64,000 bases of DNA from Pyrrhosoma nymphula (GCA_963573305.1 OY754339.1:74695376-74759375), one strand, 5' to 3'. Shown: positions 24,840-36,720, counted from the stretch's first letter. Notes: a model not told the origin generated them from the sequence alone. Translations and numbers: made by a program.

Positions 24840-25385
24840 GAGGAACTTGACTCCCGGTCTACCCTCACCAGCATCACCTCAAAGTTTCTCTCCCAAGCCT
24901 CCTCCGCCACCCCTACACCCCAACGGATTCCACACTTATCTCCCCGTCTCATTCCATCGCCTATCCATTTCCTCCTCTCCTCCCTTCATACTCCGTGAGT
25001 CCCCCTCCGATCCCCGCACCCACTCTTCCCCACCTCCTGATGCCTCCACGACCCTCCCCTCCCGCTTCCTTCAGAGGGAAGCCCCCTGGCCGCCATCGTC
25101 CGTGCCCTTTCCCCCAACCCTTTTCCCACCTCATCCTCCCTCTCTCTCTCCGAAGGCACTCCTCTCTTCATTCTCCCCCCCTTCTCCTGCTCGGCTCTCC
25201 CTCTCCACCCACCCCACCCCCTCGTGCTCTTTCGCGGCAATCGGACGGTCGCCACCTCTCGACCCGCACTCTCGCCTGCACCCGACCTGAATTCCTCTTT
25301 ACGGACACTCCCCCAATTCCATTGCGCAGAGCGGCCATCGACGAAGAGCGCGCACTCGCGCCGGCCAGTCATCCACGTGGTAACC
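24840..25385. repeat. C-rich / CpG-rich tract
   Basis: Plus strand is dominated by CCTCC and CCC words, with CpG increasing after 25180. It yields Pro/Ser-rich frames of 137-152 codons on the plus strand and a 128-codon Arg/Gly-rich frame on the minus strand. None has a domain. The hAT-like element below is inserted at its right edge. Confidence 0.5.
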
Positions 25386-25388
25386 TGC

Positions 25389-26027
25389 TAGGGCTCGGCG
25401 GTATTTAAATCCCAAAATCCAATATCTTAAAATATTGAAAATGAACCAATAACCTGAATTGGAATATTGAATATTGGAAAATATTAGCATACTTGTATAT
25501 TGGAAATATTGTAAAATTGGAAATAATGAAAAATTGAAGTATCGATATATTGGAAAATATTGAACTTAGTATTTTTTAACAGGTAAAATTATCTTGCTTA
25601 CAATGGTTTGCAAATGCTGCCTGTGTTATTTATAAAGAAGTCTGTTAATAAAAAAAGAAAAGCAATGTTAGCTTCCTTTCCCCAGTTATTGATATGAATA
25701 ATGGTGGAAAAGGAAGTGCTGCACTTAGTGCCACGCGCGCCGTCTGTTTTCAAAGATTAGAGCGCTCTCCGACCGCCCTCCTCGCCAGGTTCTAATAATC
25801 AATACGTTTGAATTTTTAACATAGGTAAGTATTCCAATATTCAATATCGAAATTGTAAATATTGGTTCTTCAATATACAATATTCCAATTACAAATACTG
25901 GTTTTTCCGACCACCAATATCCAATACAGGATATTGGTATTGGTCGTTCAAAAATTGTGATTTTGGAATCCCAATATTTAAAAATATTGCTATTGGAACC
26001 AATATTTTGGAAAACCGCCCAGCCCTA
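25389..26027. mobile_element. Non-autonomous hAT-like fold-back element, 639 bp
   Basis: The ends are inverted: left TAGGGCTCGGCGGTATT, right (read on the minus strand) TAGGGCTGGGCGGTTTT, 15 of 17 matching. The flanks are an 8-bp near-identical duplication, TAACCTGC at 25381-25388 and TACCCTGC at 26028-26035. Eight-bp duplications and termini of the form YARNG are hallmarks of hAT transposons. The subterminal regions are built from imperfect AATATTGG/CCAATATT repeats that are inverted between the two halves (25420-25560 and 25825-26010), so the element can fold back. The centre (25570-25800) has no transposase relic, so it would depend on an autonomous relative. Confidence 0.75.
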
Positions 26028-26039
26028 TACCCTGCCACC

Positions 26040-26830
26040 CACCTCAAAGGTGGCTCCACACCAGTCAGCCAATAACCGTCGTCAAGCACACACGCTCATA
26101 CTGCCATTAGTTGGTTTGCTATATATGTATACGGTTATGTTGAATTGAGTAACATTCGTGAAATGAGTCTCGATATGCAGCCCGTATTCTATGAACGCGG
26201 ACTAGACAACGCACTCATACATCGCGGGGACCATTGGTTACATTTCAGTCATACTAACATGCGAAATGTGAAATCGTGATGGGGAATTTACCAACACATG
26301 ATACATTAATTAAAACTAGCATTTTATGCACAAATGGAATTAATAAAAAAATGAAAAATGAACATGATTACAACGCTACCTATCCTTACCATTTACAACG
26401 TTGGCTGCTTTGATCACAGCTATTGTGGTGCATAGTCATACGGAGAATAATAACATCTGTACATCCCGCACTCTATCTCTCTTATTTAATGAGATTTATC
26501 AGTCTTACACGACGCCATTGCAACGGCTTACTCCGGCCAATTAGCATGCAAACATGTACGTAAGCATCTTGGTGTGGCCGGGTTTGATACTATTAAGGGA
26601 ATTCACAGCCTAATTATGCAAATTTACTCACAAATAGAAGACTACACAAAAACTACCACGAATGTATTATCATAATCCAAATGTTCATTTCGCGCAGCTG
26701 GAAGGAAAAAAGCCAGAAAGTTCTCGCAGCCAAAAGATTGCGCAGCTTGGGTTCAGCTCGTCGTACCCAGAAGGCCACAACCCTCAACCCTTTCTGCTTT
26801 CAAGGCAAAACTAATAGAATTGTGTTTGGA
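26040..26830. other. No feature recognised
   Basis: AT-rich sequence between two inverted-repeat structures. Nothing coding recognised. Confidence 0.4.
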
Positions 26831-26835
26831 CGTAC

Positions 26836-27097
26836 AATTGAGGGCCTGAGAGTCAAAGTAATACAAGTGATATCAACACGAAAAACGATATGTGCATATG
26901 TTCTAAGATGGTACCGTCGGGTACCCTCAGGTAGCTACAGGAAAAGGAATACAAGTGTTCGAAAGTATGGTGCTGCGGTCTAGCCGCCGAACACTTAAGC
27001 TACTTCGTTTTTGTCATTTCTTACCGGGGTAAAGTGATACAGGTGACACTGGATTATGTTTGCCATTTGCATTACTTTTACTCTAAGGCCCTCAATT
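26836..27097. repeat. Inverted repeat pair, possible fold-back element
   Basis: The arm at 26836-26862 (AATTGAGGGCCTGAGAGT and onward) is inverted at 27071-27097 with 25 of 27 positions matching. About 208 bp of unrelated sequence lies between. No target duplication was found at the arm edges, so the outer boundary may lie further out. A 100-codon frame at 26681-26983 crosses the left arm and shows no family motif. Confidence 0.5.
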
Positions 27098-27939
27098 TTC
27101 CTCAATATTAGCGAAATATTATTAATATTCATCATTATACTTATCACCTGTTTTATGCAGGGGTGATCATGGAGAGATGTGAGCACTTTATTAAGTAAGA
27201 AATTCGCTCTTTTTTATATGCACAAGTAGGTTCACTAAGGAAAATCAACAATACTGATTGTGAGAGTGCTAAAAAATGTTGGTGGCTTCTATTCCTTGTG
27301 AACATAGCTGTTCAAGGTTGCGCGCATTGGTCCAAACTAAACGCGGAAGGAAATGTTTGCCAACTACCTTCAACAGTCGCATTTTTCCATTGCTCAACCC
27401 CTTCAGTGTTCAAGTGGCGACACACGATTGGGCGAAGACATGGCAGATGGGATAAGTGCCACGGGCAGTGGCGCCAAATGATTAGGGATGGTCGGAGAGC
27501 GCCGGCGCCATGCGAGATTCCTTCGAGCAGGAAGAAACAGTCGCCAAAACAATTATACCGAGTCTGAACATGGGTCGGACGCCGAGAAAATTTTCTTCAA
27601 GGATTGTCGTTTTGATCGCCAGAAAACCTCGGGATCTAAATGTGGACATTTGAGGGAGAAAAGACTCACATCTGAGGTAGGTACTCCTTAATAACAGTTC
27701 ACATGGGGCAGTAGTTATTTGGGGAAGGGAGAGGTGAGGGATAAGTGAGGTCTTTATAGCCCCATTAAGGAGAGGTGCTTCCTGGGTGATTGAGGAAGAT
27801 GAAAAACTCGACGTCTACTTTAGGCTACTCTTTATGAAAAGCGAATATTAGCCCATAGTTTTAAGTTCCAAAATAGAGAGTACTGCACTGGAAGAGCTTT
27901 TAACATGGCAACCAAGTTGGTATCAATAGATCATTGAAA

Positions 27940-28045
27940 ATAATCTTCGTCATTGCCAGGAGTTGAACCTTGATACTCAGAAAGGGATACCAGCACCATG
28001 AATAGCACATCAACCCAATCATTACTACAGGTCATGGTCAGGCAA
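27940..28045 (-). mobile_element. Possible tRNA-derived SINE head
   Basis: The minus strand carries a B-box-like GGTTCAACTCCTGG (near 27958-27971) preceded by an A-box-like region with plausible spacing. It is a single copy in the window, so the call rests on the box pattern alone. Confidence 0.3.
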
Positions 28046-28049
28046 AATT

Positions 28050-30320
28050 GTTCAGATTAAAATATTTATATCTCCACATGGGATCACTGCTCATGCTCAC
28101 AGCATGCATTTGAAGATTCCTATCGAGGGAAAACCGGAATTCAGTTCTTTTTCATGACCCCAACGATCTAGGGATTTCCCAATATTCAACAATAACCGAT
28201 TGATATGCATCAACCATTTCCTATGATGGGAGTAAAACTGAATTGTTCAATGTGATCGATATTTAAAATGTAACCAATTTTGTAAGTACAAAATCAACAC
28301 AGCACCGACAAAAAGTGTAAAATATTTTGATGCGGCGCCTTACTGACCATGTGTATTATTAGCGGTGGATACGAGAAAGTGAAGAGGAACGCCGTTCCGC
28401 GAAACATTGGTGGAATAAAACTAAGTTTTCTTTTTCATTATTAAGGAGGAACACTATGACTCCCGACAGAGTCGCACCAGCTCCAATTATAGGCACTGGA
28501 AGCTCTTCTGTTTTTCCGGGTCAAATGATCACGCAGGTGAATGCGCTGGCCACAATCGAGGGAACGAACTGAAAGGAGAGGACAAAAAACAAGAAAGAGG
28601 AAGTTCCAAATTGGACTGCCGAAGATTTTTCCGTCTTCCTGGACACGCAACGGGAGAGAGTAAGGGGACTCACCATTCCAATGCCCAGAAATTAGCAAAA
28701 CGCGATATAAAGTGATTCTCTCGCATCGTTGACCGTGAATAAGACCTGGCGTATTAATTATCAGGGGGAGATAATCTAAACTCTAAAAATTACAAACTCG
28801 TAAGATGTCCAAGAGGACTTGATCATCCAAACTTAATGATGGATCTCCCTACGTTATGATAAGGACACGCAGCGGTCTTATAACGGTCATTTTCAAGTGC
28901 GGACACCGTGGCTGAAAGCGAATACATCGGAGAACATATTCACGGAGAAACTCAGTCAGCAGTCGAATTTTCTTCATTATGCTGAGTGTAGCGACTGGGC
29001 TACTTCGTAAATCAAGGGATGAAAAAAAATGACTGCAGCAGGGGATCGGACAACTTAGACTATGACATAGCAGGGATATTTCGAACAGTTGATGCACAAG
29101 TAGAATTCAGGAATGTGGTTTAGAGCAGTCATTTATTGGAATACAAAGAGGTAATTGAAGAAATATCGCCCTATTCGGACGAAAAATGAAAAATGAGTAA
29201 AAGCACGAAATGAAGACTGGAAAATTAAGAACTCGCATACATTTTCTTTTATTTGGTCGCATCCCGAGGAACTTGAGCAACCATTAACAGTGGATACACC
29301 ACTAAGGATAATTAGCTTGCTGTCCGCACTTAAAACCGATCTTCCTATGAAGTAAAAAAATCATTTCTCCAGTGTTACAAAAATAATCACCATTTCGAAG
29401 AAAACTACAGGAAGAAGAGAGGTAAAGAACTGGTCGGTGACACGTTTATGATAAACCAGAGAAATATTTATTTTTAAAGTCGCTTTGCTGGACGAACTGC
29501 TTAACTAAGGCCGGACTGGGTTTTAACTAAGTCGAAACCATGTGTATACCTGATTTTTGTCTATCCATGGGGAAAAACAGTAAGTTGACTAGGACCGAAA
29601 GTTCCCAGTTCAGAGAACCAAGTTTGAAAAAACATTCGTTTTACAGATAATGGAAGGACTTGACATTGACCAAATCCTCATAGGGATAATAAAATTAGTA
29701 CCAATCTCATAATTTTAAGAGCATTAAATGAACAAATAACTATTTCTAGACACCAAAGTAACGGCCAAAGAAAATATTTGCAATCACCCCGAAAATCATA
29801 GAGTTTTTAAGGCTATATTACGATCAATCATTTCCTGCATGGATTATTACATGGAGTCTAATTTATTCTCCTCTTTTTTACATGAGTATTCTGCTCTATT
29901 AATCCTCCTATTAAAAAAACATCTAACAGAGAAAAAAGCATACGCCCATTTTAAAATTCGTGAGACAACATGAAGGATGGTTTCAAAGAATGAAGCCCAT
30001 AAGGCACCCATAAGATCAAATTTTGGTGATTACCAAGAGAAATCTAAAGCGTCTCTCAGCGGGTTGTATTATGATCTATTGCAATAATGATTGATTAATA
30101 TATATTGCATATAAATCGGGATAAGTGGAACAAGGCTCACCAAACATAGAGGGAAATATCAGACGCCGATTTAAAATCGACGGGGATAACAAGACGAATG
30201 GTTATATCGATAAGAAGCCCTTAGCGGCAGCCGCCTTGCCATCACAAGGGGGAACCCATCCTTAAAGCACTCAACACACCACCGGCATATGGTACAGCAC
30301 TCATACTTTATTTCATTCCG
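28050..30320. other. No feature recognised
   Basis: About 2.3 kb of AT-rich sequence. Frames of 82-85 codons at 28441-28698 and 28849-29097 (minus) have no recognisable features. Confidence 0.35.
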
Positions 30321-30654
30321 CAAGGAAGGTGACACTCTCCTTATTTAGTAGAGAGGGACTGTTGAGGTGGGGGACACGAGAAAGAAACCTCCTCTCGCAC
30401 ATGCTTCCACCTCCTCGCTATCTCACCTCGCCCTCCGACCTCTCGGCATTCACACACACACGCATCGTAGCCTCTCGTCCGGCAGACGACGTCTCCACGG
30501 TAACACACGCCCTCCGCTACAAACACACCCCTGGATACCAAAACCCAGCCCTATCTTCAACAAGTCGCTCCGCCCTCTAGTCTCAACCCCCTCGCAATTT
30601 ACACACGGGCCAATCTGAAATTTTAAACTCATCCTACCGAACTGCTATCACTAC

Positions 30655-30780
30655 GCACTGTTGCGGAAGCGGTGGTGTTCGGTTTATGAACCGAAGGCAG
30701 CCGGTTCGAGACCCGGAGAAAGAAATTATAGGAAATTTTGGTTTCCCAGAAACGATGAGCACCACTGGTTTCAGCGACTG
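30655..30780 (+). mobile_element. tRNA-derived SINE (family T)
   Basis: A tRNA-like head holds a strong anticodon-arm-like hairpin TTCGGT/ACCGAA (about 30678-30695) and a B box CCGGTTCGAGACCCGG at about 30702-30717, followed by an A-rich segment. The hairpin loop is not the seven bases of a true tRNA and no acceptor stem closes it, so this is not a functional tRNA. Confidence 0.45.
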
Positions 30781-30953
30781 GTGACAGCGGTTTCACGAGA
30801 GGATTACGAAGGCACACATGAAGGAAATTGGTCCAGTGTCAGCCCCAAAAATGTGTGCAAAGTTCAGAATTTATCGCGATAGACTGGTAGTACTTACTCA
30901 CCTTATCAGTATCTTGTGATCCTGGAATAGCATGTTGGTTAACAAGCATGATC

Positions 30954-31143
30954 GCTATCATACTCCGGTTCCCGATCAGTCACCGAAGTTAAGCATCGTT
31001 GGGCTCGGCTCGAGTTTGGAGGGGTGATCCTCCGATTCGTCCGAGTGCTGTTGCCCCTGTCTGCACGTGGCAGACAGTAAGTGCGAAATGACCTTAGCCG
31101 CCGAAGCACGTTAAACAAAAATAATACTACTGCTATCATACTC
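30954..31143 (+). mobile_element. 5S rRNA-derived SINE (SINE3-like) with perfect target duplication
   Basis: Positions 30966-31056 correspond to 5S rRNA from about its base 26 to near its end, including the internal polymerase III promoter: an A-box/IE region around AAGTTAAGCATCGTTGGGCT (30988-31007) and a C-box-like GGAGGGGTGATCC (31018-31030). A tail unrelated to 5S follows (31057-31131): a perfect 8-bp hairpin CTGTCTGC/GCAGACAG (31057-31064, 31070-31077), then an A-rich end. The insert is flanked by an identical 12-bp duplication, GCTATCATACTC, at 30954-30965 and 31132-31143, as expected of LINE-mediated integration. The first ~25 bases of the 5S part are missing, which fits 5' truncation. 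It is not a functional 5S gene. Confidence 0.85.
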
Positions 31144-31149
31144 GCTGGG

Positions 31150-31570
31150 AACGATGATTTTAAAATTGATGCAGTACTAGTTCGCTATTTGTTACCAGTA
31201 GTACCTAGTAGCTTTTGACCAATCACGTTAGCTTAAACAGTCGCTGTGCATACTTCTTTTAATCAGCCCCTTGCGGATACTAGTAATTTTCTGGCAGGAA
31301 AAATTAACAAAACGGTTCCCTGACTCTTGTCTTGGTCGCCTGCTGCCAAATATTGCTTAATTGAACATAATAGTTAGACATGTGTTACGAAAAGACTGAT
31401 AATACCGCTTCCTCGCCCGCAAAAGTTTAATGGTAGCCTGAAGCATTCTAGGGTGGCTCAAGTCATACTAAATTCCGTCCTTAATATGAAACAACGGCTA
31501 GCATACTAGGTCTAGTGCTGTTTCAAGTATCGTGTGATATAAACAATACTTTTAAACCTGCATTCATTTT
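31150..31570. other. No feature recognised
   Basis: AT-rich sequence downstream of the 5S-derived SINE. Confidence 0.4.
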
Positions 31571-32309
31571 CAAACCGATCATTAAAAATTCCTACCAACT
31601 ACCCCCAACCTCTCTCGGTTTCCTAGTGACTACCCAACCCCTCTCAACTCCTCCCTCCCCATTCCCTTCACACTCCCCTCCACACGCTCTTTGGACGCCA
31701 TTTAACCCCTTCTCTAAGACAGCCCCACCACCTTAGGCACTTCACTCATCCTCCTCGCTCGACTGCTTTCTTCAGTTTCTACCCCTATCTTTTTGTCTCG
31801 CGTCCAGCATTTTTTATCCCTTTCTCGGGGCAGTGCGTCCCAGACGGGACCCAGACTTCCAGAGGATGCCGGCAATCTCCCTCACCGACTCCCGGGAACA
31901 TCTCCTTCAGCCTCCTCCAATCCGGTCCCTTCCTTGTGATGCACGTAGCGACTGGAAAAAGGTCGTTTTTTCATCTAAACTTATTTTGAAAACCCGATTT
32001 TCGCAACCAAAATTACTCTTCTTTAAATTTAATTTCGCAGGAAGCATCTGCTGAACTTTCCTCAATGCCTATCAAGCCTAGCATGTCTCTTATAAAATTA
32101 TAATTAAATCAGTACTAAGTATCAACATTACGATTATTTTAGCTTCTGAGAGAAAAGAGCTGGTTTTACATAATTGCAGGAAGAACGTTTTCGACAAAAC
32201 AAGAAAGCATTTCTCGCGAAAAAGCATCTCTTTTAATGCCTCTATAATCAATTTAAATCATCGATAAATTAATTTTTTTAAACTTTAATTGAAAACTACA
32301 GTGAAACAG

Positions 32310-32415
32310 GAAGCCTGCGTACCTTATATGGATAGAAGCAGTCGATGCTGATCCGGGAGAATAGGGTTCGAATGCTTGTCAGACAAATTTCGATTTTCCG
32401 CGATTTCCGACATCC
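32310..32415 (+). mobile_element. tRNA-derived SINE, family S, copy 5 (diverged)
   Basis: Shows GATCCGGGAGAATAGGGTTCGAATG with a good B box near 32359-32370, followed by GTCAGACAAATTT, in the module order of copies 2 and 4 (box, GTCAG, AAATTT). Confidence 0.45.
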
Positions 32416-32419
32416 GTGT

Positions 32420-33290
32420 ATAGATATGCTCTACGCTCATTAATGAGTGTGAACCAACTCCCAGGTTGCAGTGCACTTGGCTTTGAATTTACTAAAAACG
32501 TCTGTGCTTTTAAAGATACCGTTTTTCATGCATTTTTCATTGAATTAAACAACAAAAATTGAAGGAATGTTTGTTTTTTTTGTTCTTTTTCACTTGTTCC
32601 ATTCCACTAGGTCACTCTAAATTCACCGTCAAGTCTTCTTCCACATTATCCCATTGCGCTTCATATCTATACAGCAGCGCCCGTTCCAAGAAACACCGCT
32701 ATTTTTACTGCGTGTAACGCAATTAAACTATGGCGGTTGATGTCCAAGGGGTACTAGAAGTATCGGGGGCAGTTTTGGATGAGTCACGGTTAGGTATGCT
32801 CGCAATCAAACATTCAACATGAAGCGAAATGTTTCGGCTGTTCGATGGTCATTTAGTTGCTCCCTGAAAACTGCCAACTACAGAAAATTGTTGTAATTAG
32901 AGGTTTGATAAACGGTTTTACCGAGAGAAATCGTGCAAATATTCAGCTAGATCGGTAAAATTTCAAGCAAGGCATTTTATGAAAATCCTATAACGAATAA
33001 TTTCAATGATACAAACCAAATATGACGAGTATGTAAAGAGATATTCAGGATAGCCCGACTTCAAGCACTGATGAGTTGATAAAACACTCCGATCACTTGA
33101 TATACTGACGAAAACTGCCATAGATGCAATATTCTTAGTTTCTCGAGCTTCTACTACGAATACCACGAGAAAAGGGTAATATTTTGCATTCTGTTAGTAA
33201 AGACTCTGGCAAACATTTTTAGAAAAACGGTTAATTTTTTTCCACGACGATCCTCCCCATATCATTCCCTTGCATCGCCACCAACACTGG
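32420..33290. other. No feature recognised
   Basis: AT-rich sequence, no coding relic. Confidence 0.4.
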
Positions 33291-33299
33291 CCAACCCCC

Positions 33300-33690
33300 G
33301 ACAAACACCGCTCAGACTGCTCCATCTACCGTCTCTTCTTTGAACACTTCTCTATCTCCCGGTTCTTCCTTTCCTTCTCTCCATCCCTCCCCTCCAGCGC
33401 CCTCTCCTCCTCCCTCCACCCCCACCCCCTCTCTTCCCTCGTGCGGCTACAAATTCACCTCTCAACCCCGCAAGACACCGCCATCTCTCCTCCCTCTCTC
33501 CATCCTTTTATACCCACGATATCTCTCTCACTATCCCCACCTATTTGCTTTCCGCCTTGTTCCTTGTCGACTGCTTGTATTTTTCGCCCTTTTTTCGCTC
33601 TCCTCTGCCTTTCTTGCCCTCTACCGAAGAAGTCCCACTCTTTCCTTCTTTATTCTTCCCCAGTCGTCCTTTACCTTGGGTCCTTATTTC
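33300..33690. repeat. C/T-rich tract
   Basis: Plus strand is strongly pyrimidine-rich (CTCCCTC and TCTCC words). The 165- and 263-codon plus-strand frames that cross it are Ser/Pro/Leu-rich, and the longer one continues into the (TA)n array as alternating Tyr/Ile, which shows that it is not a conserved protein. Confidence 0.6.
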
Positions 33691-34027
33691 CTTCCACACC
33701 CAGAGCAGGTTCCAGAATCGACAACATCCACGAAACCACAAGGAGTTGTTGCTCGACCGCGGAATGAACATAGACGTCCAAATTGCTGTAGACTTTTACA
33801 GGCATTTTTCTCGTTGAGTATTGCCGTGACTAAGGTGCGCAACTTACGCTCTAGTTCACTCACTTCGCAGGGACTCCGTAATTTATTTGTAAAAGACGTG
33901 GATAACGATGATCCGTCAATCGATTTGCAGACAATTACCAGCATTGCAACCAATGTGAAACTTACAGCGAATAATGCGCACATTCTAACGCCTCAAACAT
34001 TAGGACTTGGGCACCTACGTATTAAAA

Positions 34028-34030
<3 letters not shown>

Positions 34031-34096
<66 letters not shown>
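34031..34096. repeat. (TA)33 microsatellite
   Basis: A perfect run of 33 TA dinucleotides. Confidence 0.95.
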
Positions 34097-34097
<1 letters not shown>

Positions 34098-34255
34098 GAG
34101 TTCGTGGAAAATCGCACACGCGATAATATAAATAAATTCTGATTGATTCTGTATCCGTCTATCTTTGAGAAAGGTTCTAGAGCAACCGAAATATCAACTT
34201 ATAGTGTGAGTGTTCTTTTTTATGTGTTTATATTTCATTCCGCCCCACCTGTGGC

Positions 34256-34261
<6 letters not shown>
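34097..34261 (+). mobile_element. 165-bp insertion within (TA)n, possible Penelope-like terminus
   Basis: Separates (TA)33 from (TA)18, which suggests integration into one TA array. Near 34173-34191 it has GGTT-loop-AACC followed by GAAA, preceded by TTTGAGAAA. This resembles a degraded hammerhead core (CUGANGA-stem II-GAAA) of the kind known in Penelope-like elements. No coding sequence. Confidence 0.35.

Positions 34262-34297
<36 letters not shown>
34262..34297. repeat. (TA)18 microsatellite
   Basis: A perfect run of 18 TA dinucleotides. Confidence 0.95.
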
Positions 34298-34301
<4 letters not shown>

Positions 34302-34369
34302 AGTTTCGAATGAGATATGCGGTCGTATAGTTGTATATTAGATGTATATGGTTGGTTATGCTCCATGGC

Positions 34370-34500
34370 ACGCCATATTGGAGAGGTGGGTGAGTTGGCG
34401 AGGGAAGAATTATTCGCGAAATGAATGAAGGGTGAAGAGAAACTTTGTGTCGCCAACGACCTACTCTTTAAACGAAAGGCTCCAAAGGGATCACTACTTA
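34370..34500 (-). mobile_element. SINE family A, copy 6 (fragment)
   Basis: Resembles the left (tail-side) part of copies 3 and 4, with GGAGAGGTGGGTGAG, a diverged GGTGAAGAGAAAC block and GTCGCCAACGACC. Only a fragment, diverged. Confidence 0.3.
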
Positions 34501-34504
34501 TACC

Positions 34505-36230
34505 ACCGAAACAACCAGATTACCACATAATTTAATAGCGAAGGAAGGCTGAATATATCTACGTACTTCTCTTATTACTTGATTAATCATTCAAATTATC
34601 ACTTCTTCCTTGTAAATTCTGTGGGGAAAAACCTAAAAGGTAGGTGTCTCTTTGTATCGAACGACGTTTAGACTCTCTCTTAACTTATGACGCTTTTACA
34701 AGAAAAATAATTGATTGGAGGCATCATTCCCTGTCACGGGAAGAGGGCTGAATCGTTTGCTAGCTAAAGTATATGGCTCACGTCCGGACCCTCGGGATGT
34801 GAAGTCAGGTCTTCAGTCTTCACGTCCACAACCAGACCCCCGCTGTAACATTAAAACCGGCTCCAAGGAGTTCAATGGGAATATAAGACAACCAACGGCT
34901 TTCCCTTACGTCTATTCCCAATTCGCCGTATCTTTCTCTCTCCCTATCTCGGGGGAAAACGGGTGGCTGTATTACACTTCGCCTGGAGCCCCTCCTACCG
35001 GATAGGTCGAGTAGCATTCGCCCGACTTAGTTTTTAAAATCCCATTCGTGCAAATGACGCCTTACGATTCCTTTTTTTTGTTCCATGGCGGTTGAAAGAC
35101 CGGTTCGAGAAGAAACAGCCCATCTATGGATAGGAGAGAAAGATAGGAAAGACGGGGCTTGAGACAGCGCAAAGCAATCTTAGGGCGAACCTAGGACTTA
35201 AGAGGAGGAAGAGACACGGAATAGCTTTTTTTAACCCACAAGGAAAATAAATTAGACAAGACCAATCACTCGAAGTGTGATAGCTTTCTGCCGCAATACA
35301 GCGTCTTGGGTTTCCTTGATTCAAGATTATCTTACATATGCCTTCTCTCAGAGTGAAAAGAGACATACCGCATGCGTCTTTACTTGGCTAGAACATGAAA
35401 GTCACCCAATAATTGGTCCATAGTCATTTTTCATAGAGTTGCAATTCTTGTAACCTTGAGGGGTACGGAATTTTTGGCTCAGGGGTGATTGAAAAAAGTA
35501 CAAGGTGGTTAAAATTGTCTAATATACCTTCATTGCTCCAGATTTCCGAATGATTTCCCATCTACGGAAATGGACAGCCTAATGGTACGCAAGATCAATA
35601 ATGTCGGAAACCACTTCTTTAGATTGTGAACCGTATGATATTCATTATTCAAGAGCATCGCTATTCTGCTGATTGCCAATAGCCAGTCAGAGAATTAATA
35701 TTGAACTATTAATATGGAAGAAGACGGATAAGGGTATACAAAGCTTCGAATACAATCGTAGTTCGCTCGATAGGGATACTTTGCGCAAGAATGGAGCTGG
35801 AGGCCATTCCCATTTCAAGTGGGAGCGTCATTGTGAAATAAATGAATGCGGAGACATTGAAAACGCCGAGTGGAGAAGAGAAAGGCGACAAGAGTTTGCC
35901 TTCTCGAAAATTCCAATGGAGGAGTAGACGCGTTTGCATTGGAAGCGGCGTTCAGTGGCCGCGTGACGATCTATCTGCGAGCAGCCACCTGTTGGAGCAC
36001 CCATTACAAACCACCATAAGCTCACTCATGGACATTTGTACTCTCGCTCATTTACAGACTGGCCGCTCCTACACTAGGGCGAGAATTTTTCTGATCCGGC
36101 ACATTATCTCTCGGCTAATTTAAAATCTAAAATATTAGATAAAACGCCAAAAAGAAATGAAATGCCTTTGTACAGTGGATGCAGTTATGCAGAAGACTCA
36201 TCGGTGGAATTTACCGCGAGTAGAAGAGAA
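34505..36230. other. No gene recognised
   Basis: Mixed composition. Frames of 76-96 codons (34715-35005, 35124-35366, 35673-35927) carry no recognisable motif. The stretch 34780-34830 has a CGGACCCTCGGGAT word resembling the family A head but no B box. Confidence 0.3.
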
Positions 36231-36239
36231 GGTTCTTTT

Positions 36240-36440
36240 CCGCGAACAGCAGCGGGGTGCGAGAGAGTTCAGGTCGGAGTACCGGCTTCACACCTCAAGA
36301 TCCTGGATTTGAATCCCGACATGAGTGGAGATATTCAGCGGATTACGGACCCTTATTTGTGGAGAGCACTTCAAATGTAGTGCACGGGATGGGACGTTGG
36401 GACTCTACGTCCACATCGACTAATTACCCTGCGATTCGCT
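36240..36440 (+). mobile_element. tRNA-derived SINE, family A, copy 5
   Basis: Plus-strand copy: tRNA-like head about 36250-36325 with B-box-like GGATTTGAATCCCG at 36306-36319, then a body aligned to the minus strand of the copy at 41205-41525. It ends against a family R copy at about 36447. Confidence 0.5.
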
Positions 36441-36446
36441 GTAGAA

Positions 36447-36720
36447 GCGCGTGGCATAGGGCGTTAGGTCGTCAACCAAGAAAAATGGAGGGTTTAGGGA
36501 AAAGGAACAGCAAGAGGAAAAGGACGAAAGTGAATTGTACATATGTTATAAGGGAGTGCCTAGTAGTGTCTCGCTTTGTTTTTGTTGCAGTCACTAACGG
36601 TGAGTGGAGAGAGTGAATGTTTGTAACTATCGTTTCGGTTCTTATTTTGCCCTCTCTGAAAATATAGAGCGAGGTTAAAAATAATATCCTCTGCACCACC
36701 CTGGAACTCGAGTGACCTAA
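36447..36720 (+). mobile_element. Interspersed repeat family R, copy 3 (partial)
   Basis: Starts with GCGTGGCATAGGGCGTTAGG, like the left edge of copies at 18471 and 45034, and includes a GAGGTTAAAAATAATATCCTC block near 36673, equivalent to the CAAAATAATAT block of those copies. Its central part also resembles the tail of the SINE at 903-1110. Confidence 0.45.

Noticed and set aside
30655..30720. Functional tRNA gene
   Set aside because: Good B box but no acceptor stem and the anticodon loop is the wrong size.
30966..31056. Functional 5S rRNA gene
   Set aside because: The first ~25 bases are missing, there are several substitutions, and the segment is followed by a non-5S tail within a target duplication.
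33064..33090. CTGATGA followed by AAAAC as another hammerhead core
   Set aside because: No stem II can form between the two words.
33340..34131. 263-codon plus-strand frame
   Set aside because: Begins in a pyrimidine-rich tract and runs through (TA)33 as alternating Tyr/Ile; no domain.
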